From: Nocardia rhizosphaerihabitans
GTDB taxonomy: Bacteria > Actinomycetota > Actinomycetes > Mycobacteriales > Mycobacteriaceae
Length of the DNA stretch: 64,000 nucleotides
Assembly: GCF_014646295.1 (NCBI RefSeq)
Contig: NZ_BMNE01000004.1
Coordinates: forward strand, 434,001 to 498,000
Direction of reading: 5' to 3'
Below the pieces are notes generated by a model that saw only the letters and a list, made by a program, of their open reading frames with translations, was not told the DNA's origin and made no database searches. Made by a program: the position numbers and the translations under genes. Within the stretch, counting starts at the first letter, position 1. Each line of letters begins with the position of its first letter. Shown piece after piece: positions 41,060-49,080 of the stretch.

Positions 41060-42177
41060 TCAGGCGGCCTTGGTTCGCATGAGGGAGCGGCGGTAGATCT
41101 TCTCGGCGACGATGACGATGCCGTAGGTGGCCACGGCCATCAGGGCCAGAGCCAGGAAGGGTTCCCACCAGGCGGCGGTGCCTTCGGCGAGGCGGCTCGG
41201 CATGGCGACGATGGAAGTGATCGGGATGTAGGAGGCGATCACGCGGCCGGTCCCGTCGAGGAAGATGCAGGCGAACAGCACGATCATGATGAGCATCGAC
41301 AGGGGAGTGGCGGTGGACTGGAGGTCTTCGCTGCGGGTGGCCGGTGATCCGGCGACTGCCCATAGGCTGGCCAGCGCCAGGAAGCCGACGAGGAAGAAGA
41401 CGATGAACCAGCCCGCGGCCCCGGCGATCTGGCCCAGCTGAGCACCCTTTCCGGTGGCCGCCAAGCCGTCCAGTCCGGCACCGACGAACAGCGCCAGCTG
41501 CGCGAACGCCAGCACCGTATTGCCCGCCACCTTGCCGATCAGCAACTGCCGCAGCGGCATTGCGCTGGCCAAGATCTCGACGATGCGATTCTGCTTCTCC
41601 TCCACCACGCTCTGCGCGATGGACATCCCGAACAGCACCGACGCCAGATAGAACAGGAACGCGAAGACGAACGCAACGATCTTGCTCAAACCGGGATCGA
41701 CCGCACCCTTTTCGAGCAGCTCGTAATTCACCGCCGCCCCACGGCCCAGCTCGTCGAGCGAGACCCCGGCCTCGGCGGCATTGCGCTGCAACGCGATCTG
41801 CTGTGCGGCGGCGGTGATGTAGCTGGTTGCGTCGTCGTCGTTCTCCGAAGTCTTCCCGATGAGTTGCCATCCGGTGGGGTCGGCGGGAACGAGGCCCACT
41901 TCGACCGCATCGTCGCGCACCAGCTGTTCGACAGTGGTCCGGTCGGCGACGACCTGCGCGGTGAAGGTGGTGTGGTGTCGGCGGCGGAGGCCAGGCCGTT
42001 CGCCGTCTCGATCACCACCGCGGCCTCCGGCCCCGCGATCGCGACGTCGACCTTGTCGGGCCTGCTGCCGAGGAACCCGCTCACCGCCAGCGACGCGACG
42101 ATCGCCACGACCGTCACCACCGTGGAGAGGACGAAGCTCGTCGACCGACCCCTGCCCGTTACCGGCGGCGCGGGTGC
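41060..42177 (-). pseudogene. NatB-like ABC-2 permease remnant, frameshifted and 5'-truncated
   Basis: Read on the minus strand from 42177, one frame gives GRSTSFVLSTVVTVVAIVASL, the first membrane helix and start of the extracellular domain of NatB-type permeases (COG1668). It continues to about 41975 (ETANGLASAAD). The homology then moves to another frame (FTAQVVADRTTVEQLV...) and runs to a normal C-terminus at 41060 with five further membrane helices. The switch lies at about 41961-41980, in a GGT/GTG-rich stretch. The conserved cytoplasmic start is missing, and the stop of the upstream Uma2 remnant abuts the first readable codon. No NatA ATPase is nearby. A sequencing error could explain the frameshift but not the lost start. 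Confidence 0.8.
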
Positions 42178-42597
42178 CTATCCGCGAGGTGCGACGAGCG
42201 CTGCCGGACCGATCAGGACGGAGGTATCCGCCAGCTGGATGCGGGTGGGACGCGATGCCTCAGCGACGAGTTCGTAGTGCTCGCCGATCAGTGTGCAGGC
42301 ACTGACCGAGACCGGTGTTTCGAGATCGACGAGCCAATAGTTCGCGATGCCCGCCTCGGCGTACTCCGCGAACTTCGTGACCCGATCGGTGCGCCGGGTA
42401 CCGGGAGAAAGGACCTCGACGACGAGCGTGACCTCATCCGGGGGCCAGCGCGCAACCGCCTCCGAGAGCGCGGGTACGACACAGAGGTCGGGAACCCGCA
42501 CTGTCGCAGGCGGTCTGGGGTCTACGACCACTTCGACTTTGCCGAGTGGTTCGAGTTCCTGGGGGAGCTGTCGCTCGAGCTGCCACGCAACAGCTCG
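42178..42597 (-). pseudogene. Uma2-family (DUF820) endonuclease-fold remnant, 5'-truncated
   Basis: An in-frame TAG at 42600-42598 is followed by 139 codons encoding the C-terminal three quarters of a Uma2 protein: AVAWQLERQLPQELEPLGKV, then the PD-(D/E)xK-like core RVPDLCVV, VTLVVEVLSP, DRVTKFAEYAEAGIANYWLVD. A full Uma2 protein is about 190 residues, so the N-terminal part is missing. A GTG at 42531 could start a 117-residue product. It lies directly between the DUF4442 stop and the NatB-like remnant. Uma2 proteins are widespread and often multicopy, with unclear function. Confidence 0.7.
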
Positions 42598-42618
42598 CTA
42601 CCGACAGCTTTGCCGAGG

Positions 42619-43095
42619 TCAGCGCGGCGTGACCCAGGTGGTGATGTCGGCGTGCACGACCTCGATGCCGTCCTTGTCGTAGATCGACACGGGCACCACC
42701 AGTTCCGTGCCCTCGGTGATCGCGGCGAAGTCGGGGATCTCGTCCAGTTTCGCCACCGCGCGCAGCCCGGACTCGGCCTTGCTCAGGTACTGCACGTTCA
42801 TGGCCTTGGGAATCCAGCGGTGGGTGGTGGGGACGGTGGCCTCGCTGAGCATGCCCATCGCGACCTCGGCCAGATTGCAGGCCGCGATCGCGTGGAAGGT
42901 GCCCAGATGGTTGTGGATGCCGAACCACTTCGGCGAGGTCACCTCGCAGACGCCGGGCTCGAGCCGCACCACCTGTGGCAGCACCGTGCCGAAGTAGGGG
43001 ACCCGCGCGACCATGCCGAGCGAGAACAGCGCGTGCCCGATGCGGTTGTCGGGCAGTTTCTTCCAGCCGCGGTACGTGGCCGTTTCCTGTGTCAT
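42619..43095 (-). CDS. DUF4442 hotdog-fold thioesterase-like protein
   Basis: 158 residues. The layout (NRIGHALFSLGMVARVPYFG..., IHNHLGTFHAIAACNLAEVAMGM, WIPKAMNVQYLSKA, then a beta-rich C-terminus) matches the DUF4442 family, which adopts the hotdog fold of acyl-CoA thioesterases and PaaI-like proteins. The HNHLGTFHA stretch takes the place of the usual catalytic region. A perfect palindrome six bases upstream suggests control by a dimeric repressor, perhaps in fatty-acid metabolism; that is inferred. Confidence 0.82.
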   Translation of the reverse strand: MTQETATYRGWKKLPDNRIGHALFSLGMVARVPYFGTVLPQVVRLEPGVCEVTSPKWFGIHNHLGTFHAIAACNLAEVAMGMLSEATVPTTHRWIPKAMNVQYLSKAESGLRAVAKLDEIPDFAAITEGTELVVPVSIYDKDGIEVVHADITTWVTPR

Positions 43096-43100
43096 GCCCT

Positions 43101-43122
43101 TATCTTACTCAAAAGTAAGATA
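43101..43122. promoter_or_regulatory. Perfect palindromic operator upstream of the DUF4442 gene
   Basis: Arms TATCTTACT (43101-43109) and AGTAAGATA (43114-43122) are perfect inverted repeats around CAAA. They lie just upstream of the minus-strand start at 43095. Size and symmetry suit a TetR- or MarR-type dimer. The cognate regulator is not adjacent. Confidence 0.65.
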
Positions 43123-43249
43123 GCGCGTAACCCTCCGCCGACCAGGGCGAGCGTCACGCCAGCTACCATGGTCCGGCACAGCCCAGCCGGCGGTGCGGTC
43201 CAGGTAGATGCCCCTATGGGGGCGTGATCGATACCTCATGACCCCCGAT

Positions 43250-43279
43250 TTGAAGAGCGTCGTCGGCATGGTGCATACT
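43250..43279 (+). promoter_or_regulatory. Candidate promoter of the S10 ribosomal operon
   Basis: TTGAAG (43250-43255) and CATACT (43274-43279) are spaced by 18 bases, a reasonable housekeeping promoter about 340 bases upstream of rpsJ. It is the best match I found in the 493-base non-coding stretch 43123-43615. Confidence 0.45.
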
Positions 43280-43285
43280 GTTCGG

Positions 43286-43615
43286 GTTGCCTTGCACAGG
43301 ATTGTCTTCTCTTCGGAGTGGGCGAGGTGGAGTGAGGCGAGCAGTAGTTTGTATCCCGCCGCTTCGGTGGTGTGGATACGTTCGGGACCACGTTCCCGGC
43401 CAGTGGTGAGTAGGTGACCAGGGCTGGAGAATGAGCGAAAGGGCGACACGCCCGACCGCGTGGACCGGAGAACCATGACAGATGAACAGCGGCGAGGACT
43501 GGGCGGTGCCCGGTGGCGTTCTGGCGTCTTTCGTGTGTTCGGGCTGTGCAAATGAGGGTGGTGCAGGAGCCAGCTCCTGTGACCACGAAGGAAAGCGGAG
43601 AAAAGGACACTTAGC
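43286..43615 (+). other. Long 5' leader of the S10 operon
   Basis: If the promoter above is right, the mRNA has an untranslated leader of about 330 bases. It contains the inverted repeat CAGGAGC/GCTCCTG (43564-43579) shortly before the rpsJ ribosome site (AAAAGGA, about 43601-43607). Short open frames exist but none has family features. S10 operons are often controlled through their leader in other bacteria; here this is only a possibility. Confidence 0.4.
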
Positions 43616-43921
43616 GTGGCGGGACAAAAGATCCGCATCAGGCTCAAGGCCTATGACCACGAGGCGATCGACGCGTCTGCGCGCAAGATCGTGGAGACGG
43701 TGACCCGCACTGGCGCCCGTGTGGTCGGGCCTGTGCCGTTGCCCACCGAGAAGAACGTGTACTGCGTCATCCGTTCGCCGCACAAGTACAAGGACTCGCG
43801 CGAACACTTCGAGATGCGTACGCACAAGCGCCTCATCGACATCCTCGACCCGACGCCGAAGACGGTCGACGCGCTCATGCGCATCGACCTGCCGGCCAGC
43901 GTCGACGTCAACATTCAGTGA
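43616..43921 (+). CDS. rpsJ: 30S ribosomal protein S10
   Basis: 101 residues from GTG, full length for S10. It has the conserved IRIRLKAYDHEAIDASA start and VYCVIRSPHKYKDSREHFEMRTHKR region. S10 sits in the 30S head and also pairs with NusB in antitermination. It is the first gene of the operon; rplC follows after 14 bases. Confidence 0.98.
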   Translation: MAGQKIRIRLKAYDHEAIDASARKIVETVTRTGARVVGPVPLPTEKNVYCVIRSPHKYKDSREHFEMRTHKRLIDILDPTPKTVDALMRIDLPASVDVNIQ

Positions 43922-43935
43922 CGGGGACTCGAGAT

Positions 43936-44601
43936 ATGACTGACAACAAGAACCGGCCCGCAGCCGGCATCCTGGGCACCAAGCTCGGCATGACCCAGGT
44001 CTTCGACGAGAAGAACCGCGTCGTCCCGGTCACCGTCATCAAGGCGGGCCCGAACGTGGTCACCCAGATCCGCACCGTGGAGCGCGACGGCTACTCGGCC
44101 GTCCAGATCGCTTTCGGCGCCATCGACCCGCGCAAGGTGAACAAGCCGACTTCCGGCCAGTTCGCCAAGGCCGGTGTCACCCCGCGCCGCCACGTCACCG
44201 AGATCCGCGTCGCGGATGCCTCCACCTTCGAGGTCGGCCAGGAGCTCTCCGCCGACGTCTTCGAAGAGGGCACCTACGTCGACGTGACCGGAATCAGCAA
44301 GGGCAAGGGCTTCGCAGGCACCATGAAGCGTCACGGCTTCAAGGGCCAGGGCGCCTCGCACGGTGCGCAGGCTGTGCACCGTCGCCCGGGTTCCATCGGT
44401 GGCTGCGCCACTCCCGGCCGCGTGTTCAAGGGCATGCGCATGTCGGGCCGTATGGGTAACGACCGCGTCACCACGCAGAACCTCTCGGTTCACAAGGTCG
44501 ACGCCGAGAACGGCCTGCTCCTGGTCAAGGGTGCCATCCCTGGCCGCAAGGGCAACGTCGTGATCGTCAAGAGCGCCGTGAAGGGTGGTGCGCACGCATG
44601 A
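43936..44601 (+). CDS. rplC: 50S ribosomal protein L3
   Basis: 221 residues from ATG 43936 (an in-frame upstream GTG at 43918 overlaps rpsJ and is less likely). It has GILGTKLGMTQVF at the start and the family core KGKGFAGTMKRHGFKGQ...HRRPGSIG...GRVFKGMRMSGRMG. L3 nucleates 50S assembly near the peptidyl transferase centre. Its stop overlaps the rplD start (ATGA). Confidence 0.98.
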   Translation: MTDNKNRPAAGILGTKLGMTQVFDEKNRVVPVTVIKAGPNVVTQIRTVERDGYSAVQIAFGAIDPRKVNKPTSGQFAKAGVTPRRHVTEIRVADASTFEVGQELSADVFEEGTYVDVTGISKGKGFAGTMKRHGFKGQGASHGAQAVHRRPGSIGGCATPGRVFKGMRMSGRMGNDRVTTQNLSVHKVDAENGLLLVKGAIPGRKGNVVIVKSAVKGGAHA

Positions 44602-45272
44602 CCAGCCTCGACAAGAAGGCCAACCTGACGCTGACCGTTAAGGCTGCAGGCGGCAAGACCGAAGGCACCGTCGACCTCCCCGCGGAGATCTTCGACGTGA
44701 CCGCCAACGTCGCGCTGATGCACCAGGTCGTCATCGCGCAGCTGGCCGCCGCTCGCCAGGGCACCCACGCCACGAAGACTCGTGGTCAGGTCTCCGGTGG
44801 TGGCAAGAAGCCGTACCGCCAGAAGGGCACCGGCCGCGCCCGCCAGGGTTCGACCCGTGCGCCGCAGTTCGCCGGCGGTGGCACCGTCCACGGCCCGCAG
44901 CCGCGTGACTACAGCCAGCGGACCCCCAAGAAGATGAAGGCCGCCGCCCTGCGTGGCGCCCTGTCCGACCGGGCCCGCAACGAGCGCATCCACGTGATCA
45001 CCGAGCTGGTCGCGGGTCAGACCCCGTCGACCAAGGCCGCCAAGAGCTTCCTGTCCGAGCTGTCGGACCGCAAGAAGTTCCTGGTCGTCGTCGGTCGCGA
45101 GGACGTCGCCGCGTGGAAGAGCGTGGCGAACCTGCAGAACGTGCTGCCGATCGCCCCGGATCAACTCAACACCTACGACGTCCTCAACAGCGACGAACTG
45201 GTGTTCAGCGTCGAGGCCCTGAACGCGTTCGTTCACGGTCCCGCCGAGGCGGCCCAGGAGGAGAGCAAGTGA
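44598..45272 (+). CDS. rplD: 50S ribosomal protein L4
   Basis: 224 residues. The family core ATKTRGQVSGGGKKPYRQKGTGRARQGS is the extended loop lining the exit tunnel. In enterobacteria L4 also represses its own operon. It overlaps both neighbours by 4 bases, so translation is probably coupled. Confidence 0.98.
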   Translation: MTSLDKKANLTLTVKAAGGKTEGTVDLPAEIFDVTANVALMHQVVIAQLAAARQGTHATKTRGQVSGGGKKPYRQKGTGRARQGSTRAPQFAGGGTVHGPQPRDYSQRTPKKMKAAALRGALSDRARNERIHVITELVAGQTPSTKAAKSFLSELSDRKKFLVVVGREDVAAWKSVANLQNVLPIAPDQLNTYDVLNSDELVFSVEALNAFVHGPAEAAQEESK

Positions 45273-45574
45273 GCACCATCGCCGACCCCCGCGACATCCT
45301 GCTCGCACCGGTCATCTCGGAGAAGTCCTACGGACTGATCGAGGAAGGCACCTACACCTTCCTGGTGCACCCGGATTCGAACAAGACGCAGATCAAGATT
45401 GCCGTCGAGAAGGTTTTCGGCGTCAAGGTCACCAGCGTCAACACCGCCAACCGTCAGGGCAAGCGCAAGCGGACCCGCTTCGGTTACGGCAAGCGCAAGG
45501 ACACCAAGCGCGCGCTCGTGACCATCTCGGCCGACAGCAAGCCCATCGAGATCTTCGGAGGACCGGTCGCGTAA
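45269..45574 (+). CDS. rplW: 50S ribosomal protein L23
   Basis: 101 residues from GTG 45269, overlapping the rplD stop. ILLAPVISEKSYGLIEEGTYTF and the basic loop NRQGKRKRTRFGYGKRKDTKRA are typical of L23, which forms the exit-tunnel docking site for trigger factor and SRP. Confidence 0.98.
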   Translation: MSTIADPRDILLAPVISEKSYGLIEEGTYTFLVHPDSNKTQIKIAVEKVFGVKVTSVNTANRQGKRKRTRFGYGKRKDTKRALVTISADSKPIEIFGGPVA

Positions 45575-45607
45575 GCGGCTGGCGATCCAGAAAGCAGAGA
45601 AGAACTC

Positions 45608-46444
45608 ATGGCAATCCGTAAATACAAGCCGACTACGCCGGGCCGTCGTGGCTCCAGCGTCTCGGACTTCGCCGAGATCACCCGGTCGACGCCGGAGAAG
45701 TCGCTGCTGCGCCCGCTCACCAAGTCCGGTGGTCGTAACGCGCACGGTCGCATCACCACGCGTCACCGCGGTGGCGGTCACAAGCGTGCCTACCGTGTCA
45801 TCGACTTCCGTCGACTGGACAAGGACGGCATCCCGGCCAAGGTCGCTCACATCGAGTACGACCCCAACCGCACCGCCAACATCGCACTGCTGCACTTTGC
45901 CGACGGCGAGAAGCGCTACATCATCGCGCCGAAGGGCATCCAGCAGGGCAGCCCGATCGAGTCCGGCCCCACGGCCGACATCAAGCCGGGCAACAACCTG
46001 CCGCTGCGCAACATCCCGACCGGTACCACGATCCACAACGTGGAGCTGCGTCCGGGCGGCGGCGCCAAGATGGCCCGTGCCGCAGGCATGAGCATTCAGC
46101 TGCTGGGCAAGGAAGGGCCGTACGCGACCCTGCGTATGCCCTCCGGTGAAATCCGCCGTGTCGACGTGCGCTGCCGCGCCACCGTCGGCGAGGTCGGCAA
46201 CGCCGAGCAGTCGAACATCAACTGGGGCAAGGCCGGCCGTATGCGCTGGAAGGGCCGTCGTCCTACCGTCCGTGGTGTCGTCATGAACCCGGTCGACCAC
46301 CCGCACGGTGGTGGTGAGGGTAAGACCTCCGGTGGTCGCCACCCGGTCTCCCCGTGGGGTCAGCCTGAGGGCCGCACCCGCAAGCCCAACCGCCCGAGCG
46401 ACAAGCTCATCGTTCGCCGCCGCAAGACCGGCAAGAAGCGCTAA
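45608..46444 (+). CDS. rplB: 50S ribosomal protein L2
   Basis: 278 residues. It has TRHRGGGHKRAYRVIDF and the C-terminal GVVMNPVDHPHGGGEG motif, whose His is needed for peptidyl transferase function. A 33-base gap after rplW holds the ribosome site AGAGAAG. Confidence 0.98.
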   Translation: MAIRKYKPTTPGRRGSSVSDFAEITRSTPEKSLLRPLTKSGGRNAHGRITTRHRGGGHKRAYRVIDFRRLDKDGIPAKVAHIEYDPNRTANIALLHFADGEKRYIIAPKGIQQGSPIESGPTADIKPGNNLPLRNIPTGTTIHNVELRPGGGAKMARAAGMSIQLLGKEGPYATLRMPSGEIRRVDVRCRATVGEVGNAEQSNINWGKAGRMRWKGRRPTVRGVVMNPVDHPHGGGEGKTSGGRHPVSPWGQPEGRTRKPNRPSDKLIVRRRKTGKKR

Positions 46445-46458
46445 GGAGGAGGTAAGAA

Positions 46459-46740
46459 ATGCCACGCAGCCTCAAGAAGGGCCCGTTCGTCGACGACCAC
46501 CTCCTCGCGAAGGTGGACGTGCAGAACGAAAAGGGCACGAAGCAGGTCATCAAGACCTGGTCGCGTCGCTCGACCATCATCCCCGATTTCATCGGCCACA
46601 CTTTCGCCGTCCACGACGGTCGCAAGCATGTCCCGGTGTTCGTGTCGGACAATATGGTCGGCCACAAGCTCGGTGAGTTCGCGCCGACCAGGACGTTCAA
46701 GAGCCACGTCAAGGACGACCGGAAGAGCAAGCGGCGATGA
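46459..46740 (+). CDS. rpsS: 30S ribosomal protein S19
   Basis: 93 residues with the standard PRSLKKGPFVDDHLL start and HTFAVHDGRKHVPVFVSDNMVGHKLGEFAPTRTF core. S19 binds 16S rRNA in the 30S head with S13. A strong AAGGAGGAGG site lies just upstream. Confidence 0.98.
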   Translation: MPRSLKKGPFVDDHLLAKVDVQNEKGTKQVIKTWSRRSTIIPDFIGHTFAVHDGRKHVPVFVSDNMVGHKLGEFAPTRTFKSHVKDDRKSKRR

Positions 46741-47147
46741 CTGAAACCAACACCGAAACGGTTCAGAACCCGACTGCCCGCGCTACCGCTAAGCACGTGC
46801 GGGTCACCCCGATGAAGGCGCGTCGCGTCGTGGACCTGGTCCGCGGCAAGCGTGTCGAGGACGCCCTGGCGATCCTGAAGTTCGCGCCGCAGGCCGCGAG
46901 CGAGCCGGTTGCCAAGGTCGTGGCCAGTGCCGCGGCGAACGCCGAGAACAACCTCGGCCTCAACCCGGCCACCCTGGTCATCTCGACGGCTTTCGTCGAC
47001 GAGGGTGCCACCATGAAGCGTTTCCAGCCGCGGGCCCAGGGCCGCGCGTTCCGGATTCGCAAGCGCACGAGCCACATCACCATCGAGGTCGAGAGCGTGC
47101 CCACCGCCGGCGCCACTCGTAGCCGCCGGAAGGGAGGGGCAAAGTAA
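46737..47147 (+). CDS. rplV: 50S ribosomal protein L22
   Basis: 136 residues. ARATAKHVRVTPMKARRVVDLVRGK and the C-terminal beta-hairpin FQPRAQGRAFRIRKRTSHITIEV, which lines the exit tunnel and affects macrolide response, identify L22. It overlaps rpsS by 4 bases and abuts rpsC directly. Confidence 0.98.
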   Translation: MTETNTETVQNPTARATAKHVRVTPMKARRVVDLVRGKRVEDALAILKFAPQAASEPVAKVVASAAANAENNLGLNPATLVISTAFVDEGATMKRFQPRAQGRAFRIRKRTSHITIEVESVPTAGATRSRRKGGAK

Positions 47148-47942
47148 ATGGGACAGAAAATCAACCCCCATGGCTTCCGCCTCGGTATCACCACCGACTG
47201 GAAGTCGCGTTGGTACGCGGACAAGCAGTACGCGGAATACGTGAAGGAAGACGTTCAGATCCGCAAGCTCCTCGCCACCGGCATGGAGCGGGCAGGTATC
47301 TCGAAGGTCGAGATCGAGCGCACCCGTGATCGCGTCCGTGTGGATATCCACACCGCGCGTCCCGGCATCGTGATCGGTCGCCGTGGCGCGGAGGCCGACC
47401 GCATCCGCGCCGAGCTGGAGAAGCTCACCAAGAAGCAGGTTCAGCTGAACATCCTCGAGGTCAAGAACCCCGAGTCGGATGCGCAGCTGGTTGCTCAGGG
47501 TGTTGCCGAGCAGCTGTCCAACCGTGTGGCGTTCCGTCGCGCGATGCGTAAGGCCATCCAGTCGGCCATGCGTTCGCCGAACGTCAAGGGCATCCGCGTG
47601 CAGTGCTCGGGCCGCCTCGGTGGCGCCGAAATGTCGCGCTCGGAGTTCTACCGTGAGGGTCGCGTCCCGCTGCACACGCTGCGCGCGGACATCGACTACG
47701 GCCTCTACGAGGCCAAGACCACCTTCGGTCGCATCGGCGTGAAGGTCTGGATCTACAAGGGTGACATCGTCGGTGGTCGTCGTGAGCTGACCGCTGCCGC
47801 TGCTGCTCCGGAGCGCCCGCGTCGCGAGCGTCCGAGCCGCCCTCGTCGGTCCGGCGCCACCGGCACCACCGCGACCAGCACCGAGGTCGGGCGCGCCGCC
47901 ACTGCAGTGGCGGAGGCTCCGGCAGAGAGTCAGGAGGGCTGA
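47148..47942 (+). CDS. rpsC: 30S ribosomal protein S3
   Basis: 264 residues. It has the MGQKINPHGFRLGIT start, a KH domain (IVIGRRGAEADRIRAEL) and the S3 C-terminal domain. As in other actinomycetes, a low-complexity Ala/Thr/Arg-rich tail of about 45 residues follows. S3 shapes the mRNA entry site. Confidence 0.98.
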   Translation: MGQKINPHGFRLGITTDWKSRWYADKQYAEYVKEDVQIRKLLATGMERAGISKVEIERTRDRVRVDIHTARPGIVIGRRGAEADRIRAELEKLTKKQVQLNILEVKNPESDAQLVAQGVAEQLSNRVAFRRAMRKAIQSAMRSPNVKGIRVQCSGRLGGAEMSRSEFYREGRVPLHTLRADIDYGLYEAKTTFGRIGVKVWIYKGDIVGGRRELTAAAAAPERPRRERPSRPRRSGATGTTATSTEVGRAATAVAEAPAESQEG

Positions 47943-47945
47943 CGC

Positions 47946-48362
47946 ATGCTGATGCCCCGTAGGGTCAAGCACCGCAAGCAGCACCACCCGAGTCGTTCCG
48001 GCATGTCCAAGGGCGGCACCGCGGTGGCGTTCGGTGAGTACGGCATCCAGGCTCTCGAGCCCGCCTACGTCACCAACCGTCAGATCGAGTCGGCGCGTAT
48101 CGCGATGACCCGCCACATCAAGCGTGGCGGCAAGATCTGGATCAACATCTACCCCGACCGCCCGCTCACCAAGAAGCCTGCCGAGACCCGCATGGGTTCC
48201 GGTAAGGGTTCGCCGGAGTGGTGGGTCGCGAACGTGAAGCCCGGTCGGGTCATGTTCGAGATGTCTTACCCGAACGAGGAGATCGCTCGCGAGGCCCTGC
48301 GCCGCGCGATGCACAAGCTCCCGATGAAGTGCAGGATCGTGACCAGGGAGGAGCAGTTCTGA
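47946..48362 (+). CDS. rplP: 50S ribosomal protein L16
   Basis: 138 residues. ATG 47946 is preceded by AGGAGG at 47932-47937; ATG 47952 is a weaker alternative. MPRRVKHRKQHH, the GMSKGGTAVAFGEYGIQALE region and GSGKGSPEWWVANVKPGRVMFE identify L16, which contacts A-site tRNA. Confidence 0.98.
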   Translation: MLMPRRVKHRKQHHPSRSGMSKGGTAVAFGEYGIQALEPAYVTNRQIESARIAMTRHIKRGGKIWINIYPDRPLTKKPAETRMGSGKGSPEWWVANVKPGRVMFEMSYPNEEIAREALRRAMHKLPMKCRIVTREEQF

Positions 48363-48601
48363 TGGCTACCGGAACACCGGCCGCAGAGCTCCGCGAGCTC
48401 AACGAAGAGGAGCTCGTCGCCCGCCTGCGTGAGTCGAAGGAAGAGCTGTTCAACCTGCGCTTCCAGATGGCGACGGGTCAGCTCGACAACAACCGACGTC
48501 TGCGCGTCGTCCGTCATGAGATCGCGCGGATCTACACGGTCATGCGTGAGCGCGAGCTCGGCCTGGCCACGGCACCCGCTGGCAAGGGAGATGCGGCATG
48601 A
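48362..48601 (+). CDS. rpmC: 50S ribosomal protein L29
   Basis: 79 residues: ELRELNEEELVARLRESKEELFNLRFQMATGQLDN is the helical hairpin of L29, at the tunnel exit next to L23. It overlaps rplP by one base and rpsQ by four. Confidence 0.98.
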   Translation: MATGTPAAELRELNEEELVARLRESKEELFNLRFQMATGQLDNNRRLRVVRHEIARIYTVMRERELGLATAPAGKGDAA

Positions 48602-48867
48602 GCGAGAACCAGGAAGAGCGCAACAGCCGCAAGGTACGCAGCGGCTACGTCGTCTCGGACAAGATGAACAAGACGATCGTCGTCGAGCTGGAGGACCGTC
48701 ACCGGCACAAGCTCTACGGCAAGATCATTCGCACCACCTCCAAGGTGAAGGCGCATGACGAGAACGAGATCGCCGGCGTCGGCGACCGCGTTCAGCTGAT
48801 GGAGACCCGTCCGCTGTCGGCCACCAAGCGCTGGCGTCTGGTCGAGGTCCTGGAGAAGGCCAAGTAA
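48598..48867 (+). CDS. rpsQ: 30S ribosomal protein S17
   Basis: 89 residues with an OB-fold: GYVVSDKMNKTIVVELEDRHRHKLYGKII...KVKAHDE...GDRVQLMETRPLSATKRWRLVEV. It is the last gene of the operon. A strong terminator follows, so the spc operon (rplN onward) is not continuous here. Confidence 0.98.
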   Translation: MSENQEERNSRKVRSGYVVSDKMNKTIVVELEDRHRHKLYGKIIRTTSKVKAHDENEIAGVGDRVQLMETRPLSATKRWRLVEVLEKAK

Positions 48868-48897
48868 GGTCCCTCCTCGATCCATCGAGATCGTTGT

Positions 48898-48934
48898 ACG
48901 AAGGCCCGTTTCCCACTGGGAAGCGGGCCTTCGT
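48898..48934 (+). terminator. Strong terminator ending the S10 operon
   Basis: ACGAAGGCCCG (48898-48908) pairs perfectly with CGGGCCTTCGT (48924-48934). TTTCCC/GGGAAG extends the stem to 17 bp with one G-T pair around loop ACT. It begins 31 bases after the rpsQ stop. Confidence 0.92.
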
Positions 48935-49080
48935 CGTTCTCCGAGCGATCTCGTAGTGGCGTCGTGAATGAAGACCTGCCCCGATCAATCCTCCGCGAAT
49001 CTGATCGCTGCCAGGCGGCTGGTCGGTGGGATGAGGCGTCCCCGGCCCCGATCGAGTCGGGGCCGGGGCGCGGTCGGTGG

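Noticed and set aside
43123..43615. Short open frames upstream of rpsJ, on both strands, as extra genes.
   Set aside because: They have no family features or good ribosome sites and overlap the likely promoter and leader of the S10 operon.
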